A stretch of DNA of 64,000 bases from Alphaproteobacteria bacterium (GCA_024743215.1 JANSWZ010000004.1:1-64000), one strand, 5' to 3'. Counted from the stretch's first letter, positions 1 through 10,021 are shown. The notes: generated by a model from the sequence alone, not told the origin. Numbers and translations are program-made.

Positions 1-1049
<1,049 letters not shown>

Positions 1050-1053
<4 letters not shown>

Positions 1054-1655
1054 CGAACCTGATTGAACGCGAACCAAATGATCCGAAACGCGCCGAGCTG
1101 AATCCACTGTTGAAGCTGGCATTGGAACTGGGACCGCTGGCCATATTTTTCTTCGCCAATAGCCGGTTTGGAATTTTTACGGCAACGGCTGTGTTCATGG
1201 TGGCCATCACGATTGCGCTGGCGGCCTCGTGGGCGCTAACGCGCAAACTTGCCATCATGCCGCTTATCACAGGCATTGTTGTATTGGTTTTCGGTGGATT
1301 GACGATTTATCTGCACAATGATCTGTTCATCAAGCTGAAGCCAACCATCGTGAATTGCCTGTTTGGGTCTATCCTGTTGGGTGGTCTGTACTTCGGAAAA
1401 TCGTTGCTGGGTTATGTTTTTGACAGTGTTTTCAAACTGACGGACGAAGGCTGGCGCTTGCTGACATTCCGTTGGGGTGTGTTCTTTTTCGTTCTGGCTT
1501 TGATCAATGAAATTGTCTGGCGCAACTTCTCCACCGACTTCTGGGTATCTTTCAAAGTGCTTGGCTTCATGCCAATCACGCTGGCATTCACCCTGTTTCA
1601 GATGCCGTTGATTACAAAACACAGCCTCCCTGAGGAAGAAGACGGCGCCGGTTAA
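1050..1655 (+). CDS. yciB: Septation protein A family (YciB/IspZ), inner-membrane protein
   Basis: This 201-residue polytopic membrane protein has about five or six hydrophobic segments and matches the YciB (intracellular septation protein A) family. Supporting features are a charged N-terminus, the [18 protein letters not shown] stretch, and a WR(N)[10 protein letters not shown]-type motif near residue 158. In enterobacteria YciB interacts with division and elongation proteins and affects envelope integrity; its molecular activity is unclear. It starts at GTG 1050, overlapping the ftsY stop by four bases, which supports an ftsY-yciB operon. The gene ends 41 bases before the convergent DUF2794 gene. 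Confidence 0.9.
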
Positions 1656-1696
1656 AAAGGGCTGCGGACCATGCTTGGCCGATAGGCTTTTCCAAC

Positions 1697-2116
1697 CTAT
1701 TTCGAAACCACCTTCAGCGGCTTTTCAAGAACTTTCAAAACTTGCTGCAATTCGTGGCCGCGTTTCATGATGTGGCCGCTGGTAGCGACCACCTTGTACA
1801 TGCCTTGCTTGCGGCTCAGCGCCGGGTCCTTTTCCACATAGAACATGGGCATTTCGCTCGACCGCCGAAAAATGGAAAATACCGCGCGGTCTTTCAGATG
1901 ATCAATCGCATAGTCCCGCCATTCACCGCTAGCAACTTTAAAACCGTAAATTCGTAAAATGGCATCCAGTTCGGTCCGGTTGAACGTGACCTGTTTGTGA
2001 TTTGCCTTGGCGGTTGAAGCGGATTTTCCCGATGGAAAGGAATGAATTTGAGCACTGGAAGCTGAATTTGCATGTCTGCGATTCGAAGCGCTGGAGTTAT
2101 CATTCATATCCGTCAT
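1697..2116 (-). CDS. DUF2794 domain protein
   Basis: A 139-residue soluble protein. Its first 45 residues are Ser/Asn/Ala-rich and probably disordered. The remainder matches DUF2794, a family largely limited to Alphaproteobacteria, recognised by the core GEWRDYAIDHLKDRAVFSIF followed by RRSSEMPMFYVEK and a Leu-rich C-terminus. No function is established for the family. It is convergent with yciB. An alternative start is Met4. The upstream GGGCGGA may serve as a ribosome site. Nothing else in the context suggests a role. Confidence 0.85.
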   Translation of the reverse strand: MTDMNDNSSASNRRHANSASSAQIHSFPSGKSASTAKANHKQVTFNRTELDAILRIYGFKVASGEWRDYAIDHLKDRAVFSIFRRSSEMPMFYVEKDPALSRKQGMYKVVATSGHIMKRGHELQQVLKVLEKPLKVVSK

Positions 2117-2340
2117 AAAAATCCGCCCGAACTTTTTTGAATTTTATTATAATAGGATGACGTGAAGTCTGAGCCAATGCAAGCTTGGATTCCAGTGTGT
2201 TTACTGTAGTTTAGCGCGTTTTTTATCAGAAAGACCACCTAAGATTGCACATTTTTTCATCACGCAATATTGCAAATAATCACAATTTTGCCCCCTTTCA
2301 GCCCTTCGTCAGCCATCTTGGATGATCATATTGTCCTTGT

Positions 2341-2466
2341 TGCCTCAGACAGCCCGGTTTGAAACAACCCCATTCTTTCAGCCCCCCAACCTGAGGGGTG
2401 ACTTTCAAACCGGGCAATCTCAGACACATTGTTCAAGAAACTTCGGCTCCGTATGGAGCCTTTTTT
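2341..2466 (+). ncRNA. Candidate small RNA with two stem-loops and a terminator
   Basis: This lies in the 402-base gap 2117-2518, which has no gene. Bases 2352-2364 and 2403-2415 are perfect 13-bp inverted arms. They enclose a C-rich loop in which ACCCC (2367-2371) can pair with GGGGT (2395-2399), leaving a run of six C exposed. Thirty bases downstream is a Rho-independent terminator (2445-2466). An 8-mer CTCAGACA repeats directly on both sides of the long stem (2344-2351 and 2419-2426). This architecture resembles a trans-acting sRNA with C-rich, anti-Shine-Dalgarno loops, but I cannot match it to a named family. The transcript start is unknown; upstream AT-rich DNA could hold the promoter. 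Confidence 0.5.
2445..2466 (+). terminator. Rho-independent terminator of the candidate sRNA
   Basis: GGCTCC, loop GTAT, GGAGCC, then six T. No plus-strand gene ends upstream within this gap (the nearest, yciB, ends at 1655 and the DUF2794 gene faces away), so the terminator argues for a separate short transcript here. Confidence 0.75.
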
Positions 2467-2518
2467 GTGCCCGTAATCTAGAGGCTGATCCAACCTCGTA
2501 ATTGATCCTGGACCCTGG

Positions 2519-3127
2519 CTATTTCAACGGCATTTTTATGAAATTTGGCAAAGCTTCGATCCGCTTTAGCCACAGCGCTGTGTGTGGATGGTTCTCCAGG
2601 GAAAAGCCACCTTTGTCACAATCATGCGTATACGCAAAAAGTGCGATATCTGCGATTGTCGGTTTGCTACCGATCAGGAAATCTGTTTTCTGCAGTTGAG
2701 ACTCCATGACATCCAGAGCTGCATAACCCCTGTGCAGCAAGGTCTGTTTTGCGGCCTCCGTGACACCTTTTGCACGTTCCGGATAGACTTCTATGGAACG
2801 TTTGGCAGCCAAGGCAGGTTCGTGGCTGTATTGTTCAAAAAACATCCAACTCAGCATCTGGGCTCGCATGAAGCGATCGTCTGGCAGAAAATCGCTGCCT
2901 TCTGCCAGATAGACCAATATGGCACCTGATTCTGGCAGGAAACGTCCATCATCCAACTCCAGTAAGGGAAGCTTTCCAATTGGGTTTTTCTCCAGATATG
3001 TTCCAGAGCGTGTCGAGCCATCCAGCGCCGACATGTTGATTTGCTCCATCTCAATTTCCAGGAGGGCAGCAAGCAATTGTACTTTGTACGAATTTCCTGA
3101 CCCCGGCATGGCGTATAATCGCAGCAT
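2519..3127 (-). CDS. Glutathione S-transferase family protein
   Basis: A 202-residue protein with a thioredoxin-like N-terminal domain. It includes MPGSGNSYKVQLLAALLEIE, the cis-Pro segment NPIGKLPLLELDD and the glutathione-contacting LPESGAILVYLAE. The helical C-terminal domain has the folding motif PTIADIALFAYTH. GSTs conjugate glutathione to electrophiles or reduce peroxides in the cytosol; the substrate cannot be read from sequence. The N-terminal Ser-rich active site suggests a serine-type or beta/theta-like enzyme. It is divergent from the 1-Cys peroxiredoxin at 3316, with 188 bases between, which is compatible with a shared oxidative-stress role but does not prove one. Confidence 0.9.
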   Translation of the reverse strand: MLRLYAMPGSGNSYKVQLLAALLEIEMEQINMSALDGSTRSGTYLEKNPIGKLPLLELDDGRFLPESGAILVYLAEGSDFLPDDRFMRAQMLSWMFFEQYSHEPALAAKRSIEVYPERAKGVTEAAKQTLLHRGYAALDVMESQLQKTDFLIGSKPTIADIALFAYTHDCDKGGFSLENHPHTALWLKRIEALPNFIKMPLK

Positions 3128-3315
3128 TGCAGCACTCTTTTTCTCAAGACATTGAATTTTGGGAGGATATTGCCTTTCTTGCCACCGTCATACCATCGCA
3201 TTGTATTGATGATGTGATGAACAACGCTGATGGCTTGAACGCTGACCAGGTGATCTTATCTGTGTCAGAGTGACGCATTTAGGATCATCAGACACCCGGA
3301 AAAGGACCACAAGAC

Positions 3316-3978
3316 ATGTCTCTTGCAATTAACGATATCGCCCCGGATTTTGAGGCGGAAACGACTGAGGGCAAGATTAGCTTTCACAATTGGATCGGGG
3401 ATGGCTGGGCCGTGTTGTTTTCTCATCCCAAGGATTTTACGCCGGTTTGCACCACCGAATTGGGGACGATGGCACAATTGAAGCCCGAATTTGACCAGCG
3501 CGGAGCCAAGATTATCGGCCTGAGTGTGGATCCTGTCGAAAATCATCATGAGTGGGCCAGGGACATTGCCGAAGTCATGGGTACAGCGCCGAATTATCCA
3601 ATGATTGGCGATACTGATCTGGCGGTTGCAAAACTGTACAGCATGTTGCCAGCGGAGACTGAGGGTGGGGCAGAGGGCCGCACCGCAGCTACAAATGCCA
3701 CGGTTCGCTCCGTCTTTATCATCGGACCAGACAAGCGCATCAAGTTGATGCTGACTTACCCGATGAGCACGGGCCGTAATTTCAATGAAATTCTGCGGGT
3801 CCTGGACAGCATCCAACTCACGGCCAAAGAAAAACTGGCCACACCTGCAAACTGGACGCCGGGCGATGATGCCATCATTCTGCCGGCTGTCTCCAACGAA
3901 GATGCCAAAACCCTGTTCCCACAAGGCTGGAAAGAGGCAAAGCCCTATCTGCGCTATGTGAACATTGACAAGCGCTGA
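3316..3978 (+). CDS. 1-Cys peroxiredoxin (Prx6/AhpC-TSA family)
   Basis: A 220-residue thiol peroxidase that reduces H2O2 and organic peroxides. The peroxidatic site is PKDFTPVCTTELG, with Cys45 and Thr42, and the conserved Arg occurs in NATVRSVFIIGPDKR. A C-terminal domain with LATPANWTPGDD and a YLRYV tail is typical of the Prx6 group. No second resolving cysteine is in the usual C-terminal place. Start ATG 3316 is preceded by AGGA. It is divergent from the GST gene, so glutathione could be the reductant (inference). Confidence 0.93.
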   Translation: MSLAINDIAPDFEAETTEGKISFHNWIGDGWAVLFSHPKDFTPVCTTELGTMAQLKPEFDQRGAKIIGLSVDPVENHHEWARDIAEVMGTAPNYPMIGDTDLAVAKLYSMLPAETEGGAEGRTAATNATVRSVFIIGPDKRIKLMLTYPMSTGRNFNEILRVLDSIQLTAKEKLATPANWTPGDDAIILPAVSNEDAKTLFPQGWKEAKPYLRYVNIDKR

Positions 3979-4349
3979 TTGGTAGCACTGCAATGGCCAG
4001 CGTAAAGTCGTCCTTTGCTTTAGGTGTGTCCGCAAATTGAGGGCACCCAGACAAAGGTCAGGGATCTCTGGCGAAAGACGGATACAATATCGGCGATCGA
4101 TGCGCAGACAACCCTAGAACTCAGGTGCTCGTTTTGCAAAGATGAGAGGCGCCAAAAGTGGGACGCAAACGGACCAAGATTCAACGCTACCGGTGCGGTT
4201 GGCGGGTATCCATCTGGCGGACATAATTCGAGGCTCGCAGTGCTGCTGCTGTCAGATGTAGGTTTCAAGCCCTTACTGGAAAATGCTGCAATTTGTTCAA
4301 ATGGCCGCTGTTGCGAGCGAGAAGCAAACATATCTCGCTCGTGTCTCGG
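3979..4349 (+). other. 371-base gap with one doubtful ORF (4024-4353)
   Basis: No recognisable gene. An ORF from 4024 to 4353 could encode about 109 residues with a CSFCKDER-type Cys pair and a Cys-rich end. It has no clear ribosome site, no family I recognise, and it runs into the 3' end of the SDR gene on the other strand. It may be a decayed gene fragment or simply open by chance. No terminator with a T-tract is visible after the peroxiredoxin. Confidence 0.2.
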
Positions 4350-5297
4350 TTAGATATCCCATTTGAAACCCGTCGCTTCTTCCGACACCGCCCAAAGCTT
4401 CCCCATGACGGATTTATCGTAGGCATGGGGGTTCAGCGTGCCCTTGCCGACCGCGCCGCCAGTCTCCATCAAACCCGTGGGACCATAAAGCGCGCGCTGT
4501 TCCAGCCCGTCCTCGGTTGCGCACATGATTTCTGGGTAGGCACCTTTTTCGGCAGTTTGAACCATCGGTGTCTTGCTCATCAGCCACCAAATGAACCGCG
4601 TCATCAGTCCCCCGCTGGTGCTGATCAGTGAGGTCGCAGAAGCGCCAGGGTGGCAGACGTAAACCTGAACGTCTTTTCCTGTCCCCTTGAGACGATCCTG
4701 TAACTCATAGGCAAACATCATCTGCGCCAGTTTGCTTTGGCTATAGACTGGGTTGGCGCTGTAGTTCTTGTCCCAGTTCATATCGTCGAACTGGATAGTC
4801 TTGATCCCCATGTTATAGCCAAGGCTGGCGACGACGACGATCCGGCCTTTGCTGTCTTCGATCCGGTCAAACAGCATCCCGCACAGCACGAAATGCCCGT
4901 AATGGTTTGTGCCAAGCTGGCTTTCAAAACCGTCAACGGTCAGCTTCTGTGTCGGCACTTGCGCGATGGCTGCGTTGCAGATCAGGGCGTCAATCCGAGG
5001 AACGGATTGCAGCACTTCATCCGCCGCCCTGCGCACGCTTGCCAGATCGGACAGGTCCATGCGCAAAAAGCTCACATCGGCCCCCTCACCAAACTCCTGT
5101 TTCAGCGCTTTGACAGCGGCGGTTGATTTTTCGACGCTGCGGTTCAACATCACCACCTTTGCCCCTTTTGACAGAAAGACGCGCGAGGCTTGGAATCCGG
5201 CACCTGCGTTGCCGCCGGTGATGACATAGGTTTTGCCCTCAAGTGAGCCGAGGCGATCAGGCGTCCAGCCTTTGGGTCCAAATGTCGTATCTGTCAT
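4350..5297 (-). CDS. Short-chain dehydrogenase/reductase (SDR)
   Basis: A 315-residue NAD(P)-dependent oxidoreductase. It has the Rossmann motif TGGNAGAG (27-34), NAA (108-110), catalytic Ser158, and the YxxxK pair Tyr185/Lys189 in YSQSKLA. Length and the long C-terminus resemble the retinol dehydrogenase/protochlorophyllide-reductase-like SDRs; the substrate is unknown. The start is supported by GGAG eight bases upstream. The gene is divergent from the AraC-type regulator at 5467 with 169 bases between, an arrangement in which the regulator usually controls the enzyme gene. Confidence 0.9.
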   Translation of the reverse strand: MTDTTFGPKGWTPDRLGSLEGKTYVITGGNAGAGFQASRVFLSKGAKVVMLNRSVEKSTAAVKALKQEFGEGADVSFLRMDLSDLASVRRAADEVLQSVPRIDALICNAAIAQVPTQKLTVDGFESQLGTNHYGHFVLCGMLFDRIEDSKGRIVVVASLGYNMGIKTIQFDDMNWDKNYSANPVYSQSKLAQMMFAYELQDRLKGTGKDVQVYVCHPGASATSLISTSGGLMTRFIWWLMSKTPMVQTAEKGAYPEIMCATEDGLEQRALYGPTGLMETGGAVGKGTLNPHAYDKSVMGKLWAVSEEATGFKWDI

Positions 5298-5466
5298 TGT
5301 GTTGCTCCTTATGGCGTCGGCACATCAGCCGTGCGATGCATGTTTTCGGCTTGAATGAATAGATAGCTCTCACCCACAGGCAGAAATAGACGGCATCGTC
5401 GCGATTACTTGCCTGATTGTATCGGTTGGGTTGCCATGGCTGAATTTGAAGCTTTAGATTAGCCAC

Positions 5467-6360
5467 ATGAGCAAAGAACAAATCAAACAGCATATCAAAG
5501 ACCGAACGAACCGAGACGGCCTGACGGAAACCGGTATCAAGGGCGTTTGTCTGTTTCGGGCCACACAGGCGATCCCTTGTGTTCCAGCGGTATATGAACC
5601 CAGTGTCGTTGCCATCGTGAGCGGGGCAAAGGAGGCTGTTCTGGACGGCCACAGATATGTGTATGACGACAGCCGATACTTATGCTGCCCCATGTCGATG
5701 CCAGTGAAAGCCGGAACACCTGCCTCATCAACCGACAATCCTCTCTACGGCGTCATCGTGTCACTGGATAAAAGTGTGATGACTGAACTGGCGATGGAGA
5801 TGGAAAGTGCCGGAGGCGTCCTCCCGGTGATCGAAGGCGGTTTGCGTGCGCAGGGTATCAGACTGGCCCGGTGGGATGAGGCTTTTACCGAAGCGCTGCT
5901 GAGGCTGCTGCAGCTTGGAGCCAGTCAGACGGACACGGCGGTCCTCGGAGACGCACGGTTGCGCGAACTGTACTACGCGATCTTGAAAGGCGAGGCGGGC
6001 ATCTTTGCACGGCAGGCCTTTGGCGCCGGCGATGCCATCGCGCGGACCATCGCGCATGTTTCCTCCCACTTGGACGCGCCGATTTCAATTGATGATATGG
6101 CAACCCGTGCAGGCATGAGCCGCGCCGCGTTTCATCGCAAATTCAAACAGGTCACGACGATGGCTCCGATCCAGTTCGTGAAATCTATGCGCCTCAACAA
6201 TGCTGCTATGAAGATTGCCGGTGGCATGACCGTGAACGAGGCCGCCATGGACGTAGGATACGCCAGCCCGTCTCAATTCAGCCGAGAGTTTAGACGGATG
6301 TATGGGCAGTCACCGCGACAATGGGGCGACTCGCAACAATTCCCTATGGAGATGGGCTAA
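5467..6360 (+). CDS. AraC family transcriptional regulator with AraC_N domain
   Basis: A 297-residue regulator. The N-terminal half matches the AraC_N ligand-binding domain (PF06719 type; GVCLFRATQAIPCVPAVYEP, RYLCCPMSMPV). The C-terminal half holds two helix-turn-helix units: ISIDDMATRAGMSRAAFHRKF and the signature MDVGYASPSQFSREFRRMYG with SPRQW. Characterised relatives include E. coli YqhC, which activates aldehyde reductase genes in response to toxic aldehydes. By analogy it may control the divergent SDR gene and perhaps the nearby aldo/keto reductase. That is inference from family and position. Confidence 0.9.
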   Translation: MSKEQIKQHIKDRTNRDGLTETGIKGVCLFRATQAIPCVPAVYEPSVVAIVSGAKEAVLDGHRYVYDDSRYLCCPMSMPVKAGTPASSTDNPLYGVIVSLDKSVMTELAMEMESAGGVLPVIEGGLRAQGIRLARWDEAFTEALLRLLQLGASQTDTAVLGDARLRELYYAILKGEAGIFARQAFGAGDAIARTIAHVSSHLDAPISIDDMATRAGMSRAAFHRKFKQVTTMAPIQFVKSMRLNNAAMKIAGGMTVNEAAMDVGYASPSQFSREFRRMYGQSPRQWGDSQQFPMEMG

Positions 6361-6487
6361 TGGTTACAGAGCGTAAACTTTATTGGCAAAACTGAAATTG
6401 AGAGGTGCGAAACAAATTGCGGGTTTGTTCCGCACAGCCAAGCAACACGCTTTGCGGATACTCCCTTTCTTCAAAGTGCGCGCGCCC

Positions 6488-7552
6488 CTAGCTCGCCTGT
6501 GCAAAGGTCTGCTTGAATCTATCTCCCAGCAAGGCATCAATGTCTTGCATCGCGGCGACCGGAAGTGCTCCGAATTGCAAGGCACCTGCGCTGTCTTCAA
6601 CTTGCTTGGCTGAGCGAAAGCCGGGAAGCGGGATCGTGCGGTTGCTACGTCCCCAAATCCACCCAATGGCGCCCTGCGTCAGACTGCGTCCGTCAATTGT
6701 CAGACAGTCACGCACTGAATCGAGTGTTTCCAGAAATTCAGGAACCACGACACCGTCTTTGAAATAGGCCATCCAGTCCAGATTATTGCTGCGTACGTCA
6801 TTGTCAGCCAAACGGGTTGAAGACGAAAACTTGCCGGTCAGCAGACCCATGGCGAGGGGGGAGCGAATGAGCGATATCAGCTTGTTTTCAGCGACCACAT
6901 CAAGCATCGCTCCCGCATCGCGAAACAGGTTCATGGCGTGTTGGACACAGCTGAAACCATCCCGCAATCCCGGCTCTTTCTGTAAGAGCTCTGTCACTGA
7001 TTGGGAGAAATCCGTACTCCAGCCAAATGATCTGATTTTTCCTTTTTGGCGACTGGATTGCAAAGCCTCGAAAATATCCACTGCCAGTGAGATATTCGCA
7101 TCATTGAGATGGAGTTGAACCAAATCAAGCTGATCCCGCTGCAAACGTGCCAGAGAAGCATCAATCGCTGGTTCAACTTCAGAGGCATCAGTTATTTCGC
7201 CGAGCACTTGTTGACTGCTCTCGTCAAACAACACGCCAAGTTTTGTGGCAATCAGAACATCCGGTCTGTCCTTCAACGCTTGACCCAAAATATGCTCCGA
7301 ATGTCCCGCACCATACACATTGGCTGTGTCAAAGAGCCGTATGCCATGGTCCAGACCTGCATGAATGGCGCGAATGGATTCAGCATCATCAGCATTGCCA
7401 TATCCAAGCGGAATATCCGGTTGTCCTGTTTCGCCCGGAACATGAAAGGGGCCGCCAATGGCCCAACAGCCAAGGCCAAGGGCAGGCACATCGCCAAGAC
7501 CAGCAATCGTGCGGTTGCTCAGTGTTCCAGTCTGTTTATTTGAATTGCTCAT
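6488..7552 (-). CDS. Aldo/keto reductase
   Basis: A 354-residue NAD(P)H-dependent TIM-barrel oxidoreductase. The AKR tetrad is visible: Asp and Tyr in RLFDTANVYGAGHSE, Lys in LIATKLG, and His in LVQLHLND. The C-terminal cofactor segment IPLPGFRSAKQVEDS is also present. I chose ATG 7552 (MSNSNKQ) over the longer frame starting at 7576 because GGAGA lies just upstream. It is convergent with the AraC gene, with 127 bases between. It may cooperate with the SDR in carbonyl detoxification, but the substrate is not deducible. Confidence 0.92.
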   Translation of the reverse strand: MSNSNKQTGTLSNRTIAGLGDVPALGLGCWAIGGPFHVPGETGQPDIPLGYGNADDAESIRAIHAGLDHGIRLFDTANVYGAGHSEHILGQALKDRPDVLIATKLGVLFDESSQQVLGEITDASEVEPAIDASLARLQRDQLDLVQLHLNDANISLAVDIFEALQSSRQKGKIRSFGWSTDFSQSVTELLQKEPGLRDGFSCVQHAMNLFRDAGAMLDVVAENKLISLIRSPLAMGLLTGKFSSSTRLADNDVRSNNLDWMAYFKDGVVVPEFLETLDSVRDCLTIDGRSLTQGAIGWIWGRSNRTIPLPGFRSAKQVEDSAGALQFGALPVAAMQDIDALLGDRFKQTFAQAS

Positions 7553-7724
7553 GTGATCTCCTCTTCCACCCAACAATGATCACATATTGCAGGAATTCAA
7601 AAGTGCACGTAATTGCAATGCCCTTTTCATGAGTGAAATGAATGCAGCTTGGTCCCCGTCATGCCCCAGAACTCCAATTGTGCTGCAGGGGCGGCGGAAG
7701 GCGCTGAAACCCATACCTAAATAC

Positions 7725-7761
7725 AAAAACGGAGCCCGTCTGAACGATCCGAACGGGCTCC
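7725..7761 (-). terminator. Rho-independent terminator of the OmpA-family gene
   Basis: Arms GGAGCCCGT (7731-7739) and ACGGGCTCC (7753-7761) form a 9-bp stem. On the minus strand it is followed by a T-rich tail (7725-7729). It lies 63 bases past the stop of the gene at 7824-9815. The rest of the gap 7553-7823 shows nothing further. Confidence 0.85.
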
Positions 7762-7823
7762 GTAGTAAGGTTACTGTTAGTTGATCACGCCAGCCGGATT
7801 ATTCGCGTGGCGTGATGTTCTGA

Positions 7824-9815
7824 TCAGTTGCTCGAGAGCAATGGCGTAATCCGGCGCACACTGACGCGGCGGTTTTCCTGTTCTGCAAAGGGGGTGGGAA
7901 TGCGCAAATAACGCTCTCCATACCCAATCGCCACCAAACTCTCGGCCGGAATGTTGAAGTAATCCAGCAAGGCTTCCCTGACTGCCAAGGCGCGTTCTTC
8001 GGACAAGGCATAATTGTATCCATCGGAGCCGACTGCATCTGTATGTCCTTCAATGAGAAACACCTCACCAGGTTGCGAATAGACAACCTCCTCGATGATC
8101 TCACCAATGGCATCGAGATTGGAAATCTCTTCTTCACGGATGAAGGCTTCGTTCGAACCAAACCGGATTGTGTCCAGTTCAATGCCCGGCATGAAGTCAC
8201 GCAGTTCTGGACGCTGGCGGAATTCATTCAGCGTATATTGCCGACTGATTTCCCGGCGCGGTGCTGCCAGAAGTTGCTGCTGGATGGTATCATTATCTTC
8301 TTCCGCCGCAACAATATCCAGATTGAAGCGAATTCCTGACTGGCCCAGTTCGATTGTAAAATCACGTGGCTGACGGGCCTGACGACGCAGGTTACGACGA
8401 CGATCTTCGCGGGCCTGAAGCAGACGTTCACGTTTCTCGGCGCGATCACTGCGAAGCATTTGTTGAAGATTGGCTCTTACGGCTGGACGTATCCGGCCGC
8501 TCTCCAACAGGGAACTGGCCTGTTCAATGCGCCGATCCAGCTGGCGATCACCCAACCGGCGGGAGGGGCGTTGATCGGACAGCAATTCATTGCGCGCATT
8601 CCGGTTTTCCAGCACTTGCTCGCGAGCTTGTCCGTCTCTGGAACGGCCTTCTCGTTGCGCAACGCGGTTACGCAATTCATCGCGGTCCTCAGACAAGCGC
8701 GCCAAAAGCCGCTGATTCAGGTTTTGCCGCATGTTTTCAGCCTGCAAGGCATCGCGGGTTCTTTGCACCCGCTCACGCAATTCCGGCAAACCCAATTGTG
8801 AGGCAGGACGTTGATCTTCCAGCAATCGGCGTGCCTGTTGATTGCCGGCCTGACGGTTGTTTCTGTTCTCCTGGCGTTCTGCCTGACGCTGGGCCTCAAG
8901 TTCCGCCTCACGCGCAGCCTGACGTTCTGCTTGGCGTGCTTCCCTGCGTTCCTGCCGGGTTTCCGTGCGCTCTGCCTGCCTGTCATTGCGTCGGTCTTGT
9001 CGGGTTGCCAGCTTGCTCTCCAGAGCAGCCCGATCTGCCTCAACACGATCACTCAACGACCGCTTAAGGGCACGCCGAATGCCGTCATTTTTCAGAAGAT
9101 CTTCGGTTTCGGATATGCGCTGGCGCAACTCTGCGACATTCAAGTCTGCAGAGGCTCGTTTATCTTGAAGGGATTGGCGCGCGCTGCGATTTGGACGCTG
9201 CTGCTGATTTGACTGTTGTTGTTCAGCAGCACGCTTTGCTTCAGCTTCCGCAGCGGCCTGTTCTGCAGCTGCGCGTTCTGCAGCAGCTTTGTCAGCGGCC
9301 GCCTTTGCCGCAGCGGCTTCCTGTTGCTTGCGTTCAGCTTCCGCAGCAGCCTCTCGTGCAGCTTGCTCCCGAGCGGCTTTCTCCTGGGCTGCCTGTTCTT
9401 TGGCAGCACGGCGTTCAGCGCGTTTGCGTTGATTTTCGTTTTGCTGCTCCGCCGCTGGTTCCTCATCGGCGGCCTGAGGCTCTTCGGCAGGGGTATCAGC
9501 TGCAGCTTCCTGTTGCGTATCTTCAGATTTGCCGCGTTTACGCATTTCCTGACGGTCAGCGCGCAACAGGTTCCGAAGCTTGATGCCGCCAATTTCAGAA
9601 ACATTGTCATTCAGCAAACGTCTGTTCAACTGAATCCGTAAAGCAAGGTCTGAATCACTCAGGTCACTTGGCGGTACAGAGACCAATTGCTCCAGGGTTT
9701 CCCGAGCCAGCCCTTCTTTTTGGGCAAATGACGGGGTTCCAAACAGGCTTGCGCCAAGTACAAATGCTATGCCAGCATTTCTGAGTATTTTGGTCGTTGA
9801 TCTGGAACGTTCCAT
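7824..9815 (-). CDS. OmpA-family protein with coiled coil and four internal repeats
   Basis: A 663-residue envelope protein. A signal peptide (about residues 1-31, ending PSFA) precedes an Arg/Glu/Ala/Gln-rich region. A module of about 54 residues occurs four times, near 40-94, 215-268, 330-384 and 410-464, with the pattern LL-D-RP---L---EL--RI------LL----IR--L--LL--DR-E. Long helical charged stretches, strongly Ala/Glu/Lys from 130 to 200, separate the modules. The C-terminal OmpA-like peptidoglycan-binding domain (about 545-655) has EGHTDAVGSDGYN, LSEERALAVREAL and ENRRVSVRR. It is probably periplasmic or outer-membrane-linked and anchored to peptidoglycan. The repeat's function is unknown. 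It is a single-gene unit with its own terminator. Confidence 0.85.
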   Translation of the reverse strand: MERSRSTTKILRNAGIAFVLGASLFGTPSFAQKEGLARETLEQLVSVPPSDLSDSDLALRIQLNRRLLNDNVSEIGGIKLRNLLRADRQEMRKRGKSEDTQQEAAADTPAEEPQAADEEPAAEQQNENQRKRAERRAAKEQAAQEKAAREQAAREAAAEAERKQQEAAAAKAAADKAAAERAAAEQAAAEAEAKRAAEQQQSNQQQRPNRSARQSLQDKRASADLNVAELRQRISETEDLLKNDGIRRALKRSLSDRVEADRAALESKLATRQDRRNDRQAERTETRQERREARQAERQAAREAELEAQRQAERQENRNNRQAGNQQARRLLEDQRPASQLGLPELRERVQRTRDALQAENMRQNLNQRLLARLSEDRDELRNRVAQREGRSRDGQAREQVLENRNARNELLSDQRPSRRLGDRQLDRRIEQASSLLESGRIRPAVRANLQQMLRSDRAEKRERLLQAREDRRRNLRRQARQPRDFTIELGQSGIRFNLDIVAAEEDNDTIQQQLLAAPRREISRQYTLNEFRQRPELRDFMPGIELDTIRFGSNEAFIREEEISNLDAIGEIIEEVVYSQPGEVFLIEGHTDAVGSDGYNYALSEERALAVREALLDYFNIPAESLVAIGYGERYLRIPTPFAEQENRRVSVRRITPLLSSN

Positions 9816-9950
9816 AGGGCGTCTCCTTTATTCACGCACGCTTGATGGGTCTCGGCTGAGACACATATTGCGTGCTATATGCAATGTGTTGTCTGAACTG
9901 AGCCTGAACGCAAAGAGAGATTGGATTGTGGCGCTGTATCAGTGACCATG

Positions 9951-9993
9951 AAAAAAAGCCGCCCGGTCTGCCATGAATGGAAGATCGGACGGC
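9951..9993 (-). terminator. Rho-independent terminator of typA
   Basis: Read on the minus strand, GCCGTCCGATCTT and its near-perfect complement form a long GC-rich hairpin (9958-9993) followed by seven T (9951-9957). It begins about 30 bases after the typA stop. Confidence 0.87.
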
Positions 9994-10021
9994 TTAAGTG
10001 TTCGGCAAAAAAGAAGGTGTT

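Noticed and set aside
4350-7552. Genomic island carrying the SDR/AraC/AKR genes
   Set aside because: No integrase, tRNA, direct repeats or transposase borders, and base composition by eye is not clearly different from the neighbours.
8366-9641. Several plus-strand ORFs (up to 233 residues) opposite the OmpA-like gene
   Set aside because: Products of the repetitive, Arg/Ala/Gln-rich coding strand read backwards; Cys/Leu/Pro-rich low-complexity translations without ribosome sites.
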